Shown: positions 1-8,045, numbered from the stretch's first letter. The stretch: 64,000 nucleotides of DNA from Pseudomonadales bacterium (GCA_028280225.1 JANQMF010000031.1:1-64000), one strand, 5' to 3'. Numbers and translations are program-made. The notes: generated from the sequence alone by a model not told the origin.

Positions 1-760
1 GATTTTTCTGGCCGCGCAGGGTGCGATAGCGGCTGCCCGCGGGACTGTCCAGCATCATAAAACAGTCGATCATATGCTCCAGCACCTTGGGTCCGGCCAA
101 GCCACCTTCCTTGGTGATATGTCCCACCAGGACAACAACGGTATTAGTTTGTTTGGCCAGGCGGGTAAAATAGGCTGCGGTTTCGCGAACCTGGGTGACC
201 GACCCCGGCGTGGAGTCAATCCCCTCCATCTGCAGAACCTGCACAGAGTCCAGGACCACCACATCAGGCTTCAGGGTTTCGATGTGTCCGCCAATCACCT
301 CAGCCCGGGTTTCGCTGGCCACATCCAAACCATCCAGGGGTAATTCCAGCCGTTTTGCCCGCATGGCCAACTGCTGCAGGGATTCTTCCCCGGTCACATA
401 CATGACCCCCCGCTGTTGGGCCAGGCCGGTACACATCTGCAACAACAGCGTGCTTTTGCCCGCACCGGGGTCGCCGCCGATCAACACCACCGAACCGGGC
501 ACCAAACCGCCACCCAACACCCGGTCGAGCTCCGTCAGCCCGGTGCCGATTCTGTGCGCTTCTTCCGCCTCAACGTCCACCAGTTTTTTGATTTGGGCGT
601 TGGTACCGGCAAACCCCACCCGGGCTTCGGGTATGGGCCCAACACTCACCCGGGAGAGGGTATTCCACTGGGCGCAGACACTGCACTGGCCTTGCCATTT
701 GGCATGCTCAGCACCACAGTCACCACACACATAGGCGGACTTTGTTTTGGCTTTGGCCAT
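1..760 (-). CDS. radA: DNA repair protein RadA (Sms), 3' end beyond window
   Basis: RadA is a RecA-like ATPase that helps branch migration during recombinational repair. About 253 residues are visible from the ATG at 760. They begin with a four-cysteine zinc finger (C12, C15, C26, C29, with the N-terminal sequence MAKAKTKSAYVCGDCG). The Walker A motif GDPGAGKST lies near residues 96-104, followed by a Walker B-like VVVLDSVQ. The window edge cuts inside what should be the RadA-specific KNRFG motif: the last codons read RGQKN. The Lon-like C-terminal domain is therefore outside the window. The start lies 8 bp after the dnaB stop, so the gene is probably co-transcribed with dnaB. In Pseudomonas, as I recall, alr rather than radA follows dnaB. 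Identification is firm. Confidence 0.95.
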   Translation of the reverse strand, partial: MAKAKTKSAYVCGDCGAEHAKWQGQCSVCAQWNTLSRVSVGPIPEARVGFAGTNAQIKKLVDVEAEEAHRIGTGLTELDRVLGGGLVPGSVVLIGGDPGAGKSTLLLQMCTGLAQQRGVMYVTGEESLQQLAMRAKRLELPLDGLDVASETRAEVIGGHIETLKPDVVVLDSVQVLQMEGIDSTPGSVTQVRETAAYFTRLAKQTNTVVVLVGHITKEGGLAGPKVLEHMIDCFMMLDSPAGSRYRTLRGQKN

Positions 761-768
761 AAGGGAAA

Positions 769-2151
769 CTACTCGCGGTCTACGTATTCACTGTAAATAT
801 CAGGCGCCAGGTTATCGAACTTGGTGAGTTTGCCGGTAAAGGACAGCCGCACCTTACCAATGGGGCCATTCCGCTGTTTGCCGATAATAATTTCCGCCGT
901 GCCTTTATCTTCACTGTCTTCGTTGTAAACCTCGTCCCGGTAGATAAACAAAATGACATCCGCATCCTGTTCGATGGCCCCGGACTCCCGTAAGTCTGAC
1001 ATCAGCGGACGTTTGTCCGGCCGTTGTTCCAAGGCCCTGTTCAACTGGGAAAGCGCAATCACCGGACAGCGCATTTCCTTGGCCAGGGCTTTTAACGAAC
1101 GGGAAATTTCGGATATTTCGCCCGCGCGGGATTCAGCTTTGTCGGCGGTACGCATAAGCTGGAGATAGTCCACCACAATCAGGTCCAGGCCACCGGCTTC
1201 CCGGGCTACTCTCCTGGCCCGTGAACGCACATCTCCCGGGGTCAGGGCGGGGGTGTCGTCGACATACAGACGTTTATCTCGAAGCTGGCTGACCGCACCG
1301 GTAAAGCGGGTCCAGTCATCGTCCTGCAACTCACCGGTACGCAGCCGGGTTTGATCGATGCGGCCCAGACTGGACAGCATGCGCATGACAATTTGTTCGG
1401 ACGGCATTTCCATGCTGAAGACCAAAACGGCACAGCCGGACATGGCGGCATGTTCCACCATGTTGACGGCAAAAGCGGTTTTGCCCATTGAAGGGCGGGC
1501 CGCCACAATAACAAGGTCTGAGGATTGCAGGCCGGCGGTTTTTTTGTCCAGGTCTGTAAAGCCGGTTTCTACGCCGGTGATGGCACCCTTGGCGTTGTAT
1601 AGAAATTCCACTTTTTCGACCGCCTTGGATAACAGCGGTGCAACTTTCTCCGGCCCCCCTTCCTTGGCGCGGTTCTCCGCAATCTCAAATACCGACTGTT
1701 CCGCCAATTCCACTAAGGCGTCGCTGTCTTTGCCTTCCGGGGTGAACACGGCGTCCGATATCTTGTTAGCCGCACCAACAAGCTGGCGCATGATGGAACG
1801 TTCGCGGACAATTTTGCCGTAAGCTATAACATTGCTTGTACCCAGGGTTGCCTCGGTAATTTCAGCCAGGTAGGTGACGTCCCCGGCCTTGTCCAACTGG
1901 CCCAGCGAGCGCAGCTTTTCCGACACCGTCACCGCGTCCAGGGGTTCATCGTTGTTGGCCAGGCTCATCATGGCTTCGAAAATGATCTGATGCCGGGTTT
2001 GGTAGAAGTCGTTGCCGGAACAGACCTCAACCAGGTCAAACCACGCCTCGTTGTTAAGCATTAAACCGCCCAGCACAGATTGCTCTGCCTCAATGGAATG
2101 TGGCGGTACCTTGAGATTTACCGGCGGGTTGTCAGGGACGTACTCGGACAT
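769..2151 (-). CDS. dnaB: Replicative DNA helicase DnaB
   Basis: DnaB is the hexameric 5'-3' helicase that unwinds DNA at the replication fork and recruits primase. The 460-residue length is normal for the family. The N-terminal primase-interaction domain starts at PHSIEAEQSVLGGLM (residues 17-31). The RecA-like motor domain has Walker A ARPSMGKTAF (218-227), Walker B LDLIVVDYLQLM, and a conserved C-terminal SDLRESGAIEQDAD segment. No intein interrupts the ATPase domain, a common insertion site in this family. The gene is preceded by a 250-bp spacer holding two palindromic repeats that separates it from rplI, and is followed at 8 bp by radA. The ATG at 2151 is the natural family start. Confidence 0.98.
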   Translation of the reverse strand: MSEYVPDNPPVNLKVPPHSIEAEQSVLGGLMLNNEAWFDLVEVCSGNDFYQTRHQIIFEAMMSLANNDEPLDAVTVSEKLRSLGQLDKAGDVTYLAEITEATLGTSNVIAYGKIVRERSIMRQLVGAANKISDAVFTPEGKDSDALVELAEQSVFEIAENRAKEGGPEKVAPLLSKAVEKVEFLYNAKGAITGVETGFTDLDKKTAGLQSSDLVIVAARPSMGKTAFAVNMVEHAAMSGCAVLVFSMEMPSEQIVMRMLSSLGRIDQTRLRTGELQDDDWTRFTGAVSQLRDKRLYVDDTPALTPGDVRSRARRVAREAGGLDLIVVDYLQLMRTADKAESRAGEISEISRSLKALAKEMRCPVIALSQLNRALEQRPDKRPLMSDLRESGAIEQDADVILFIYRDEVYNEDSEDKGTAEIIIGKQRNGPIGKVRLSFTGKLTKFDNLAPDIYSEYVDRE

Positions 2152-2249
2152 ATCAAGCTGAAAGGTTTGGGAACAACAGGTTCCCTAATAGCCGGGCTAT
2201 TTGCAAGGCACAAGCCTGTGTAAATCCTGTGCGAAAAAGCCCGGTAACC

Positions 2250-2280
2250 GCTAACGTTGGGGTCAGACCCCAGCGTAACC
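2250..2280. repeat. Dispersed palindromic repeat, copy 1
   Basis: An imperfect inverted repeat centred on GGGGTCAGACCCC (2259-2271), with arms GCTAACGTT and AGCGTAACC. It belongs to the same short family as 2352-2384 and 49748-49780, and all three copies are intergenic. It lies between rplI and dnaB. GGGGTCAGACCCC-centred palindromes resemble the REP-type elements mobilised by RAYT transposases, but no such transposase is visible here. Confidence 0.75.
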
Positions 2281-2351
2281 GGTTTCTGCGTCTGCGCATC
2301 AACGGCGTACATACCAATGGCACACCCACATAGACCGTTTACGGAAGAATT

Positions 2352-2384
2352 CGCTAACGCTGGGGTCTGACCCCAACGTTAGCG
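2352..2384. repeat. Dispersed palindromic repeat, copy 2
   Basis: A near-perfect palindrome: the left arm CGCTAACGCTGGGGTC and the right arm GACCCCAACGTTAGCG pair with a single mismatch around a one-base centre. It starts 16 bp beyond the rplI stop codon and could fold into a stable hairpin on either strand, so it may also limit read-through from rplI. No clear U-run follows on the rplI side. It is in opposite orientation to copy 1. Confidence 0.8.
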
Positions 2385-2399
2385 GATTATTGAGAGGGG

Positions 2400-2846
2400 T
2401 TATTCCGGGACAACGTGAACTTGGATGTCAACGGAGACATCGGAATGAAATTGCAGGCCAATGCTGTACTCGCCGGCAATGCGGATTACCCCTTCGGGCA
2501 TGCGAACCTCTGAGCGGGCCACCTCTGTGCCTTCTTCGGTCAGGGCGCTGGCAATGTCCTGAGTACCCACGGAGCCGTACAGCCGGCCTTCTTCACCGGT
2601 TTTTACCACCAGGGTCAGGGTGTAGTCTTCCAGCTTGGCTGCCCGCGCCTGGGCAACAGACAATTTGTCGCTGGCAGCTTTTTCCAGTTCTGCCCGGCGT
2701 CCTTCAAACACAGAACGGTTGGCTTCGTTCGCCTGTACCGCCTTGCCTTGAGGAATCAGGAAATTTCGCGCAAAGCCGGGTTTAACCACAACCTCGTCAC
2801 CCAAATCACCCAGATTATTCAGCCGTTCTAATAATATGACGTTCAT
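2400..2846 (-). CDS. rplI: 50S ribosomal protein L9
   Basis: L9 binds 23S rRNA at the base of the L1 stalk. The 148-residue length is standard. The N-terminal RNA-binding domain MNVILLERLNNLGDLGDEVV continues into VKPGFARNFLIPQGKA. A long connecting helix (about 45-75) and the C-terminal domain follow. It is the last gene of the rpsF-rpsR-rplI operon, 13 bp after rpsR, and is followed by the palindromic repeat at 2352-2384. Confidence 0.98.
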   Translation of the reverse strand: MNVILLERLNNLGDLGDEVVVKPGFARNFLIPQGKAVQANEANRSVFEGRRAELEKAASDKLSVAQARAAKLEDYTLTLVVKTGEEGRLYGSVGTQDIASALTEEGTEVARSEVRMPEGVIRIAGEYSIGLQFHSDVSVDIQVHVVPE

Positions 2847-2859
2847 AAACTATCCCCGC

Positions 2860-3069
2860 CTACTTGTGCTGGTCGGTGTACGGCAGCAGTGCCAGGTAAC
2901 GTGCACGCTTAATTTCCCTGGCCAGTGTACGTTGGAACCGTGCTGATGTTCCGGTAATCCGGCTCGGCACAATCTTTCCCGTTTCACCAACAAACTGGCG
3001 CAGTGTGTCCAGATCTTTATAGTCTATTTCAGCCTCTTGTTTGGCCTGCTGTAAACGACGTCTGCTCAT
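2860..3069 (-). CDS. rpsR: 30S ribosomal protein S18, variant N-terminus
   Basis: S18 forms a heterodimer with S6 on the 30S platform. The core is unmistakable: [13 protein letters not shown], then the signature [17 protein letters not shown], then [14 protein letters not shown]. The protein is only 69 residues, against about 75 usually. The usual N-terminal FRRRKFCRF segment is replaced by [14 protein letters not shown], without a cysteine. The start codon overlaps the rpsF stop as ATGA, which implies translational coupling of the S6/S18 pair. I saw no upstream in-frame start that would restore the missing segment. Confidence 0.96.
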   Translation of the reverse strand: MSRRRLQQAKQEAEIDYKDLDTLRQFVGETGKIVPSRITGTSARFQRTLAREIKRARYLALLPYTDQHK

Positions 3070-3548
3070 TCCGCTTGCTCCTCCGCACCAGCTTCGGCAT
3101 CAGCGGATGCCTCGGTCTCAGTTTCCTTAGCACCGCCGCTTTCTGCCTCGTTGGCATTTTCGCTGGCGCGCGCCGCGTATTCTTCTTCCCGGCGCCGATC
3201 GCGTTCCCGTTCTTTCTCCTGATCCCGCAACTCTTCTTCGTAGATCTTGGAATTGCCGGTTTCCGGCCCATCCCGGCGAATCAGCATGCTGCGTATCACC
3301 GCATCGTTAAAACGAAAAGCACTTTCCAGTTCGTCCAGCGTGCCTTGATCAACCTCAATGTTGAACAATATATAGTGGGCTTTGTGGATCTTTGAGATGG
3401 GAAAAGCCAGTTGGCGGCGACCCCAGTCTTCCGTTCGATGAATTTTGCCTTGACCGCGTTCGATCATGGCATGGTAGCGCTCGATCATTCCGGGCACCTG
3501 ATCACTTTGATCCGGGTGCACAAGGAAGACGACTTCGTAGTGTCGCAT
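3066..3548 (-). CDS. rpsF: 30S ribosomal protein S6, long acidic tail
   Basis: S6 pairs with S18 on the small subunit. [19 protein letters not shown] and [18 protein letters not shown] are typical of the family. The protein is 160 residues, against roughly 95-135 in most bacteria. The extra length is a charged, low-complexity C-terminal tail from about residue 120, rich in Glu and Ala and ending EEQAE. In Escherichia coli the S6 C-terminus is glutamylated by RimK; this naturally Glu-rich tail resembles such a modified end, though that is inference. It is the first gene of the operon, with a good promoter upstream at 3632-3660 and a Shine-Dalgarno AAGGAG before the ATG. Confidence 0.97.
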   Translation of the reverse strand: MRHYEVVFLVHPDQSDQVPGMIERYHAMIERGQGKIHRTEDWGRRQLAFPISKIHKAHYILFNIEVDQGTLDELESAFRFNDAVIRSMLIRRDGPETGNSKIYEEELRDQEKERERDRRREEEYAARASENANEAESGGAKETETEASADAEAGAEEQAE

Positions 3549-3631
3549 GACATCTCCTTATGGTTCACATCAGCAAGCTGACGTTCACCTCCGCAGCAGT
3601 TTGCGTGAGGTAAGGTTTAATTGGGGGCGCG

Positions 3632-3660
3632 ATTGTAGGCCCAGACTACGCCCGGTGCAA
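3632..3660 (-). promoter_or_regulatory. Putative sigma-70 promoter for rpsF-rpsR-rplI
   Basis: On the minus strand, TTGCAC (3655-3660) and TACAAT (3632-3637) are separated by exactly 17 bp. The -35 begins just after the rlmB stop codon, and the pair lies about 85 bp upstream of the rpsF ATG. The -10 matches consensus at five of six positions; the -35 is weaker at three of six. Confidence 0.55.
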
Positions 3661-3663
3661 CCG

Positions 3664-4404
3664 TTAACGGCGTTGCAAGCGCTGCCGCACCACTTCGTAC
3701 AACAGCACACCAGCGGCCACTGAGACGTTTAAGCTGGACACCGCCCCGGCCATGGGAATGGCTGCCAAAATATCACAGTGTTCCCGGGTTAAACGGCGCA
3801 GGCCCCGGCCTTCGCTGCCCATCACCACAGCCATTGGTCCGGACGCGTCAATCTCATGGAACGATCGATCCGCGGCGCCGTCAGCCCCCACTATCCACAC
3901 ACCCTTGTCCTGAAGTTTCTTTAAACTCCGGGCCAAATTAGTGACCGCAACAATCAGCAGGTTTTCAGCACCACCTTGGGCGGTTTTTAACGCCACCGTA
4001 CTCAACGGCGCGCTGTTGCGCTTGGGTACCATCACCGCATGCACCCCCGCCGCCTCTGCGGTGCGCAAACAGGCGCCAAAGTTGCGCGGATCTGTCACAC
4101 CATCAAGGACCAGAATCAGCGGTTGCGCGCCAAAGTCTGACCATCGTTCGTACAATGCCTGTTCATCCGCCATATCCAAGGCATGACATTCCAGCAATAC
4201 ACCCTGATGCACCCCGTCGCTGACCCGCTGCCTGAACCACTGTGGTTCCACGCTTTGATGACGCACTCCCCCCTGCCGAGCCAAGGCAATTAGCTCGTTA
4301 ACCCGGCCATCACGCCTGCCCCGCTGTATGTAAAGGCGGCGGCCGCGCCCCGGGGAATCGGCTAAAACCGCGCGAACCGCCTGGATGCCAATGACATCAG
4401 TCAT
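3664..4404 (-). CDS. rlmB: 23S rRNA (guanosine-2'-O-)-methyltransferase RlmB
   Basis: RlmB is a SPOUT (TrmH-family) methyltransferase that methylates G2251 in the peptidyl-transferase loop of 23S rRNA. The N-terminal substrate-binding domain covers about residues 1-75. The knotted catalytic domain carries the three family motifs: DPRNFGACLRTAEAAG, VVMGSEGRGL, and IPMAGAVSSLNVSVAAG. The 246-residue length is usual. It lies 2 bp after rnr, the same rnr-rlmB pairing found in E. coli and Pseudomonas, so the two are almost certainly co-transcribed. Confidence 0.97.
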   Translation of the reverse strand: MTDVIGIQAVRAVLADSPGRGRRLYIQRGRRDGRVNELIALARQGGVRHQSVEPQWFRQRVSDGVHQGVLLECHALDMADEQALYERWSDFGAQPLILVLDGVTDPRNFGACLRTAEAAGVHAVMVPKRNSAPLSTVALKTAQGGAENLLIVAVTNLARSLKKLQDKGVWIVGADGAADRSFHEIDASGPMAVVMGSEGRGLRRLTREHCDILAAIPMAGAVSSLNVSVAAGVLLYEVVRQRLQRR

Positions 4405-4406
4405 GG

Positions 4407-6626
4407 CTAGGTTGACGACCTGGTGCGTGAACGGCGACCACGCCGCTTTGCCCCGGAGTCGTTGGGTAGTTCCAGGTTGATTCGACCCTGGGCAGGCTCT
4501 ATATCAACGATGCGCACCCGCAATTGATCTCCCAGACGATAGTGTTGTCCGCTGCGCTCGCCGACCAAGGCCAGGCTGCGCGGATGATAATTAAAATAGT
4601 CTGACCCCAGGCTGGAGACATGCAGTAAACCCTGGATGAAATAGCCTTCAATCTCCACAAATAGCCCAAATTCGGTGACCCCTGCCACAATACCATCCAA
4701 CACGTTACCCAGTTCCCGCTGCAGGTAATGGCATTTTAACCAGCCGTCCACTACCCAACCGGCACTCTCTGCCCGCCGCTCATGCTGGGAACACTGGTCG
4801 CCAAGACTGTGCAGCTGATCCACAGTGGGCAGTTTTTGTGGCTTACGACGAGCGGCTGTTTGTCCGGCCAATACAGCCTTGATGGCCCGATGGACCAATA
4901 AATCCGGGTAGCGCCGAATGGGTGAAGTGAAGTGCATATAGCGTTCCAGGGCCAGACCAAAGTGGCCCTGGTTTTGCGGCGTATAAACCGCCTGCTGTAA
5001 GCTGCGCAGGGCCAGTTGGGCGTATATCCATGGGTTGTTGTCTGCCGGCAGACGCAACATGGCCTGCTGCAAGACACGCGGTTCAAGCACACCCGGGCTA
5101 AGCCGCACCCCAACCACGGCAAGGGCTTGGCGCAGTTCTTCAAGCTTGTCCGCATCCGGCGGCTCGTGCACACGGTAAAGACTGGGCTGTTCATGGGCTT
5201 CCAGAAATTGTGCGGCACAGACATTGGCGGCAATCATCATTTCTTCAATCATCTGATGCGCCTGCTGGCGTACCACTGGTTCTATTGCGGTGACGGCACC
5301 GTTGGCGTCCAGTTGAAGGTGTGCCTCCTGGGTATCAAAATCCAAGGCACCCCGTTGTTGCCTGGCTTCACGCAACTTAGCATAGGCCTGCTGCAGAGCC
5401 GTCAGCGAAGCCAAAACCGGGGATTCATAACCCTCAACAATGGGCAAGGGGCCAGCGTCACGCTGTTGGTCGACAAACGCCTGCACCTGAGTATAGGTCA
5501 GCCTCGCCCGGGAATGGATTACCGCCTCGTAAAACTGATGTTGGGCGACCAGGCCCTTGTTGTTCACACGCATGTCGCATACCACCGCCAGGCGGGGGGT
5601 ATCGGGTTTTAACGAGCAGAGCTCGTTGGATATTGCCTCCGGCAGCATGGGGATCACCCGCTGCGGGAAGTAAACCGACGTACCCCGCAACAATGCCTCC
5701 TTGTCCAGGCTGGATCCGGATTTGACATAGTGGGCCACGTCCGCGATGGCCACCACCACCCGCCATTGGCGGCCCACTTTTTCCGCATACACCGCATCGT
5801 CAAAATCTTTGGCGCTTTCCCCGTCGATGGTGACCAGGGGCATGGCGGTAAGATCCACCCGGTGAGGGTAATGGCGGACATAAACACGCTTGGGTAAGCG
5901 GGTTACCGCACGCTCAACCGCCTCAGGCCAGACATGAGGAATTTCACCACCGGCGATGGCAGTTTGAATGGCTTGGTCCAGCACACCCTGGCTGGGCAGA
6001 ACGTCAACCACAACCCCCAGTAAACCCCGGCGATCGCGATCCATAATCTTTACCGCAACGGTGTCACCGTGGTCCAGATCAACTGGTTGTTCCAATAAAC
6101 GAATTTTTCCCCGAAAGGCGCCAATACCCTCAACCGCGGCATACCGGCCCTGCCAATTGAGCACTCCAATGACCGGCTCGGGACTGTGCTCAACTACCTT
6201 AAGCACCTGCATGTGACCGTTGTTCAACACGCCGGCCACCCGATCCCCCGCCCGCAGATTGGCAGCACCAGCGGCTGCAATGATGTGTCCGTCCAACGCC
6301 AGCTCCCGGCCCCGGCGCACCAACACACCCTGTACTTCGCTCCCGGAGCCCGCCAGGTAGTAGTTGCCCTGGTGATCCCGCTGTATTTGTTGATTGCGCT
6401 CCAGCCCTTTGAGCATTTGACGCAATTGAGTGATGCTGCGTGGGGTATCCGCCTGGGCAAGACCCACAAGATCCCGCCAACTTAAAGCCTGTTGGTTGTC
6501 AAAAAGTGCCAGAATGTCCTCTGCCCGGTAACGATTGTTGGCCGGGGTCTTACGCGTAGTTGAGGTTGCTGCTGGTTTGGATCGCCGTCTTGGCAAAATT
6601 TCCGCCTTTTTGTTAATTGACACCAC
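4407..6626 (-). CDS. rnr: Ribonuclease R
   Basis: RNase R is a processive 3'-5' exoribonuclease that degrades structured RNA and takes part in rRNA and tmRNA quality control. The layout is complete. It has an N-terminal winged-helix region (YRAEDILALFDNQQALSWRDL), two cold-shock domains (about 85-240), the RNB catalytic domain with the metal-binding TIDGESAKDFDDAVY segment and a downstream HFTSPIRRYPDLLVHR motif, an S1 domain (about 640-720, DGIVAGVTEFGLFVEIEGY) and a short basic tail ending RRGRRSRTRSST. The 739-residue length is slightly short for the family. The start is GTG at 6626 with only a weak ribosome site. It diverges from tRNA-Leu, and the tRNA promoter overlaps its first codons. 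Confidence 0.97.
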   Translation of the reverse strand: MVSINKKAEILPRRRSKPAATSTTRKTPANNRYRAEDILALFDNQQALSWRDLVGLAQADTPRSITQLRQMLKGLERNQQIQRDHQGNYYLAGSGSEVQGVLVRRGRELALDGHIIAAAGAANLRAGDRVAGVLNNGHMQVLKVVEHSPEPVIGVLNWQGRYAAVEGIGAFRGKIRLLEQPVDLDHGDTVAVKIMDRDRRGLLGVVVDVLPSQGVLDQAIQTAIAGGEIPHVWPEAVERAVTRLPKRVYVRHYPHRVDLTAMPLVTIDGESAKDFDDAVYAEKVGRQWRVVVAIADVAHYVKSGSSLDKEALLRGTSVYFPQRVIPMLPEAISNELCSLKPDTPRLAVVCDMRVNNKGLVAQHQFYEAVIHSRARLTYTQVQAFVDQQRDAGPLPIVEGYESPVLASLTALQQAYAKLREARQQRGALDFDTQEAHLQLDANGAVTAIEPVVRQQAHQMIEEMMIAANVCAAQFLEAHEQPSLYRVHEPPDADKLEELRQALAVVGVRLSPGVLEPRVLQQAMLRLPADNNPWIYAQLALRSLQQAVYTPQNQGHFGLALERYMHFTSPIRRYPDLLVHRAIKAVLAGQTAARRKPQKLPTVDQLHSLGDQCSQHERRAESAGWVVDGWLKCHYLQRELGNVLDGIVAGVTEFGLFVEIEGYFIQGLLHVSSLGSDYFNYHPRSLALVGERSGQHYRLGDQLRVRIVDIEPAQGRINLELPNDSGAKRRGRRSRTRSST

Positions 6627-6646
6627 ATAGAATAGTTCAGTAGAGT
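6617..6646 (+). promoter_or_regulatory. Sigma-70 promoter for tRNA-Leu
   Basis: TTGACA (6617-6622, perfect consensus) and TAGAGT (6641-6646) are separated by 18 bp, and the tRNA starts 22 bp downstream. The bases just after the -10 are GC-rich (GCCCGGCCCC), as in the discriminators of stringently controlled stable-RNA promoters. The element overlaps the start of the divergent rnr gene. Confidence 0.7.
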
Positions 6647-6668
6647 GCCCGGCCCCAAGACCCGCAAT

Positions 6669-6755
6669 GCCCAGGTGGTGAAATTGGTAGACACGCTAGC
6701 TTCAGGTGCTAGTGGGGGTAACCCCGTGGAGGTTCAAGTCCTCTCCTGGGCACCA
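6669..6755 (+). tRNA. tRNA-Leu (anticodon CAG)
   Basis: The 87-nt gene includes an encoded CCA (6753-6755). The acceptor stem GCCCAGG (6669-6675) pairs with CCTGGGC (6745-6751). The anticodon loop TTCAGGT, inside the CTAGC/GCTAG stem, gives anticodon CAG. A long variable arm and GGTTCAAGTCC in the T-arm confirm a class II tRNA-Leu. In Pseudomonas, as I recall, a tRNA-Leu lies at this same place between purA and rnr. Here about 15 kb of other genes separates it from purA, and tRNA genes are common integration sites. I searched by eye for a second copy of its 3' end at the far side and found none. Confidence 0.97.
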
Positions 6756-6932
6756 GGTTTCGGTATCGGCTCTACCCACTTAACGGGGATAGACCATTGT
6801 TCACTAACCCCCTAGACACGGTTGATGATATAGAGGCGAATCTTCTAAATCCGATCTCGTAAGTCATTGATACGCATCAAGAACGGATTCAAGTCTACCT
6901 CAAGGCTAACCCGCGAACAGCTCCGTTTACCC

Positions 6933-6996
6933 ATAACAGGCATTCAGCCCAGCCAAAAAGTAACTTTCTATTCGGGTCCACGCTCAACACCGTTAT
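6933..6996 (-). repeat. attC-like imperfect inverted repeat 1
   Basis: Read on the minus strand, the left arm ATAACGGTGTTGAGC (6996-6982) pairs imperfectly with the right arm GCTGAATGCCTGTTAT (6948-6933). The total length is 64 bp, with AAC at the start and GTT at the end. This is the architecture of an integron attC site: outer AAC/GTT triplets, imperfect pairing with extra bases on one arm, and an unpaired middle. The full consensus boxes RYYYAAC/GTTRRRY are not met. The stop codon of the 6968-7306 reading frame falls inside the element, as is common for gene cassettes. Confidence 0.35.
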
Positions 6997-7306
6997 TTGA
7001 AGGCACATCTAATGAGGAGGATTCAATCGAAGGCGCAGAATTACTCGCGAGGCCCTTGTATTCTTCAAGAAGGCTGATGAATTGCTCATTAGCACGAGCA
7101 TATTTCTTCAACACGTCTCTACACGCATCTGTATCGAAACCACCACGAAGATTGTCAGCACATATGAAGCCCTTTACATTGTGGGTAAGGTCGCCGTGAT
7201 CGGTTCGCTCCGGCGATAGGATTCGCAGTACGTACGTGGCATTGTAATATTCCTGCCAATTCCGAGGAAAACGCGTGTAGCAGATGCACGCACACGAACG
7301 AACCAT
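6968..7306 (-). CDS. Hypothetical protein, possible cassette gene
   Basis: The 112-residue frame is not recognised. It has a cysteine-rich N-terminus (MVRSCACICYTRF), a central part with DACRDVLKKYARANEQF that looks like an amphipathic helix, and a polar tail ending NNGVERGPE. The residue composition is protein-like, but no Shine-Dalgarno sequence precedes the ATG at 7306, and no neighbour supports co-transcription. Its 3' end runs into the attC-like inverted repeat at 6933-6996, which would fit a mobile gene cassette. The real start may be internal, or the frame may not be coding. Confidence 0.35.
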   Translation of the reverse strand: MVRSCACICYTRFPRNWQEYYNATYVLRILSPERTDHGDLTHNVKGFICADNLRGGFDTDACRDVLKKYARANEQFISLLEEYKGLASNSAPSIESSSLDVPSNNGVERGPE

Positions 7307-8045
7307 TGAACTAGGTTACGCATAACTCTCCCCCACAGTTTACAAGCGAAAGTTAACCTTAAACGTGCGGAGTAATGAGAACAAGGTCAACGCCGTGAAT
7401 TTCGGCGGATAGTATCGACATCCTGCGAGCCATCAGAACTTACGCACGTGCGTATCCGTTCCTCATCCCAAGTACTCATCAGTTCAGAGCCATCGCCAGG
7501 ATATACGTAAACTAAAGGGAAAAACTCCGGGTTATCCCCAAGTCTTAGTATGCCGTTTCTAACGCGGAGATTGCGCAGTCAAAGAAGATAAATTTCTGCT
7601 CTGTGGGAAACGACGGGCCGGTTACGAAAACAGGAGTACATTCTTGCACCTGCGCCCAGAAGCCCTAGTACCGGCTAACAATGTCAATCTTCAATTCACC
7701 GCTTGGAGATCAGAGTACCGAAGATGCCGCTTGTGCCGGTATCCACCAGCATCTTTTCAATCGTGCCCAAGCGGCTAACAAACCAACACACCCCCAATCT
7801 AGCCAAGGCATGCACCAGCCGCTTCGATAAATTGGTTAGCGAAATACGCTAATATCGCAAAATATACCTTCCACTTAGCCCTGCCTTGTTCAAGCGCTTT
7901 ATTATATTGGGCTTTAACCCCGGAATGTCAGCTTGAAACTCTGAACCATACCGTATGCGCAAGGTTTGCGCGCAACTTTATTAAAGTTTAGCTCACGCTT
8001 TCCATTTGGCGCCGTCTAGTTTATTCAACTATTGGAATATGTTGG
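7307..8045. other. Gene-poor stretch of about 740 bp
   Basis: No convincing gene is visible on either strand, and the composition is A+T-richer than the flanks. The stretch contains a perfect 14-bp palindrome TACGCACGTGCGTA (7441-7454), the sequence CGGCTAACAA twice (near 7672 and 7772), and an attC-like inverted repeat at 7769-7841. The last 100 bp must hold the promoter of the sigma factor gene at 8046. It may be the remains of inserted cassettes or of an older mobile element. Confidence 0.5.
7769..7841. repeat. attC-like imperfect inverted repeat 2
   Basis: Outer arms GGCTAACAAACCAA (from 7773) and TTGGTTAGC (to 7840) are imperfectly complementary, with AAC/GTT cores about 60 bp apart. 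A second pairing, AAGCGGCT (7769-7776) with AGCCGCTT (7817-7824), competes with the first. Size and symmetry resemble an integron attC site, but the seven-base R boxes deviate from RYYYAAC/GTTRRRY at one or two positions each. Confidence 0.3.

Noticed and set aside
6731-6755. The tRNA-Leu 3' end as an attachment site with a duplicate at the island's far side
   Set aside because: I looked for the 3' end sequence near 17.2-17.4 kb and 22.0 kb and saw no copy. A similar GATTCAAGTCTACCTC near 6885 is too weak a match.
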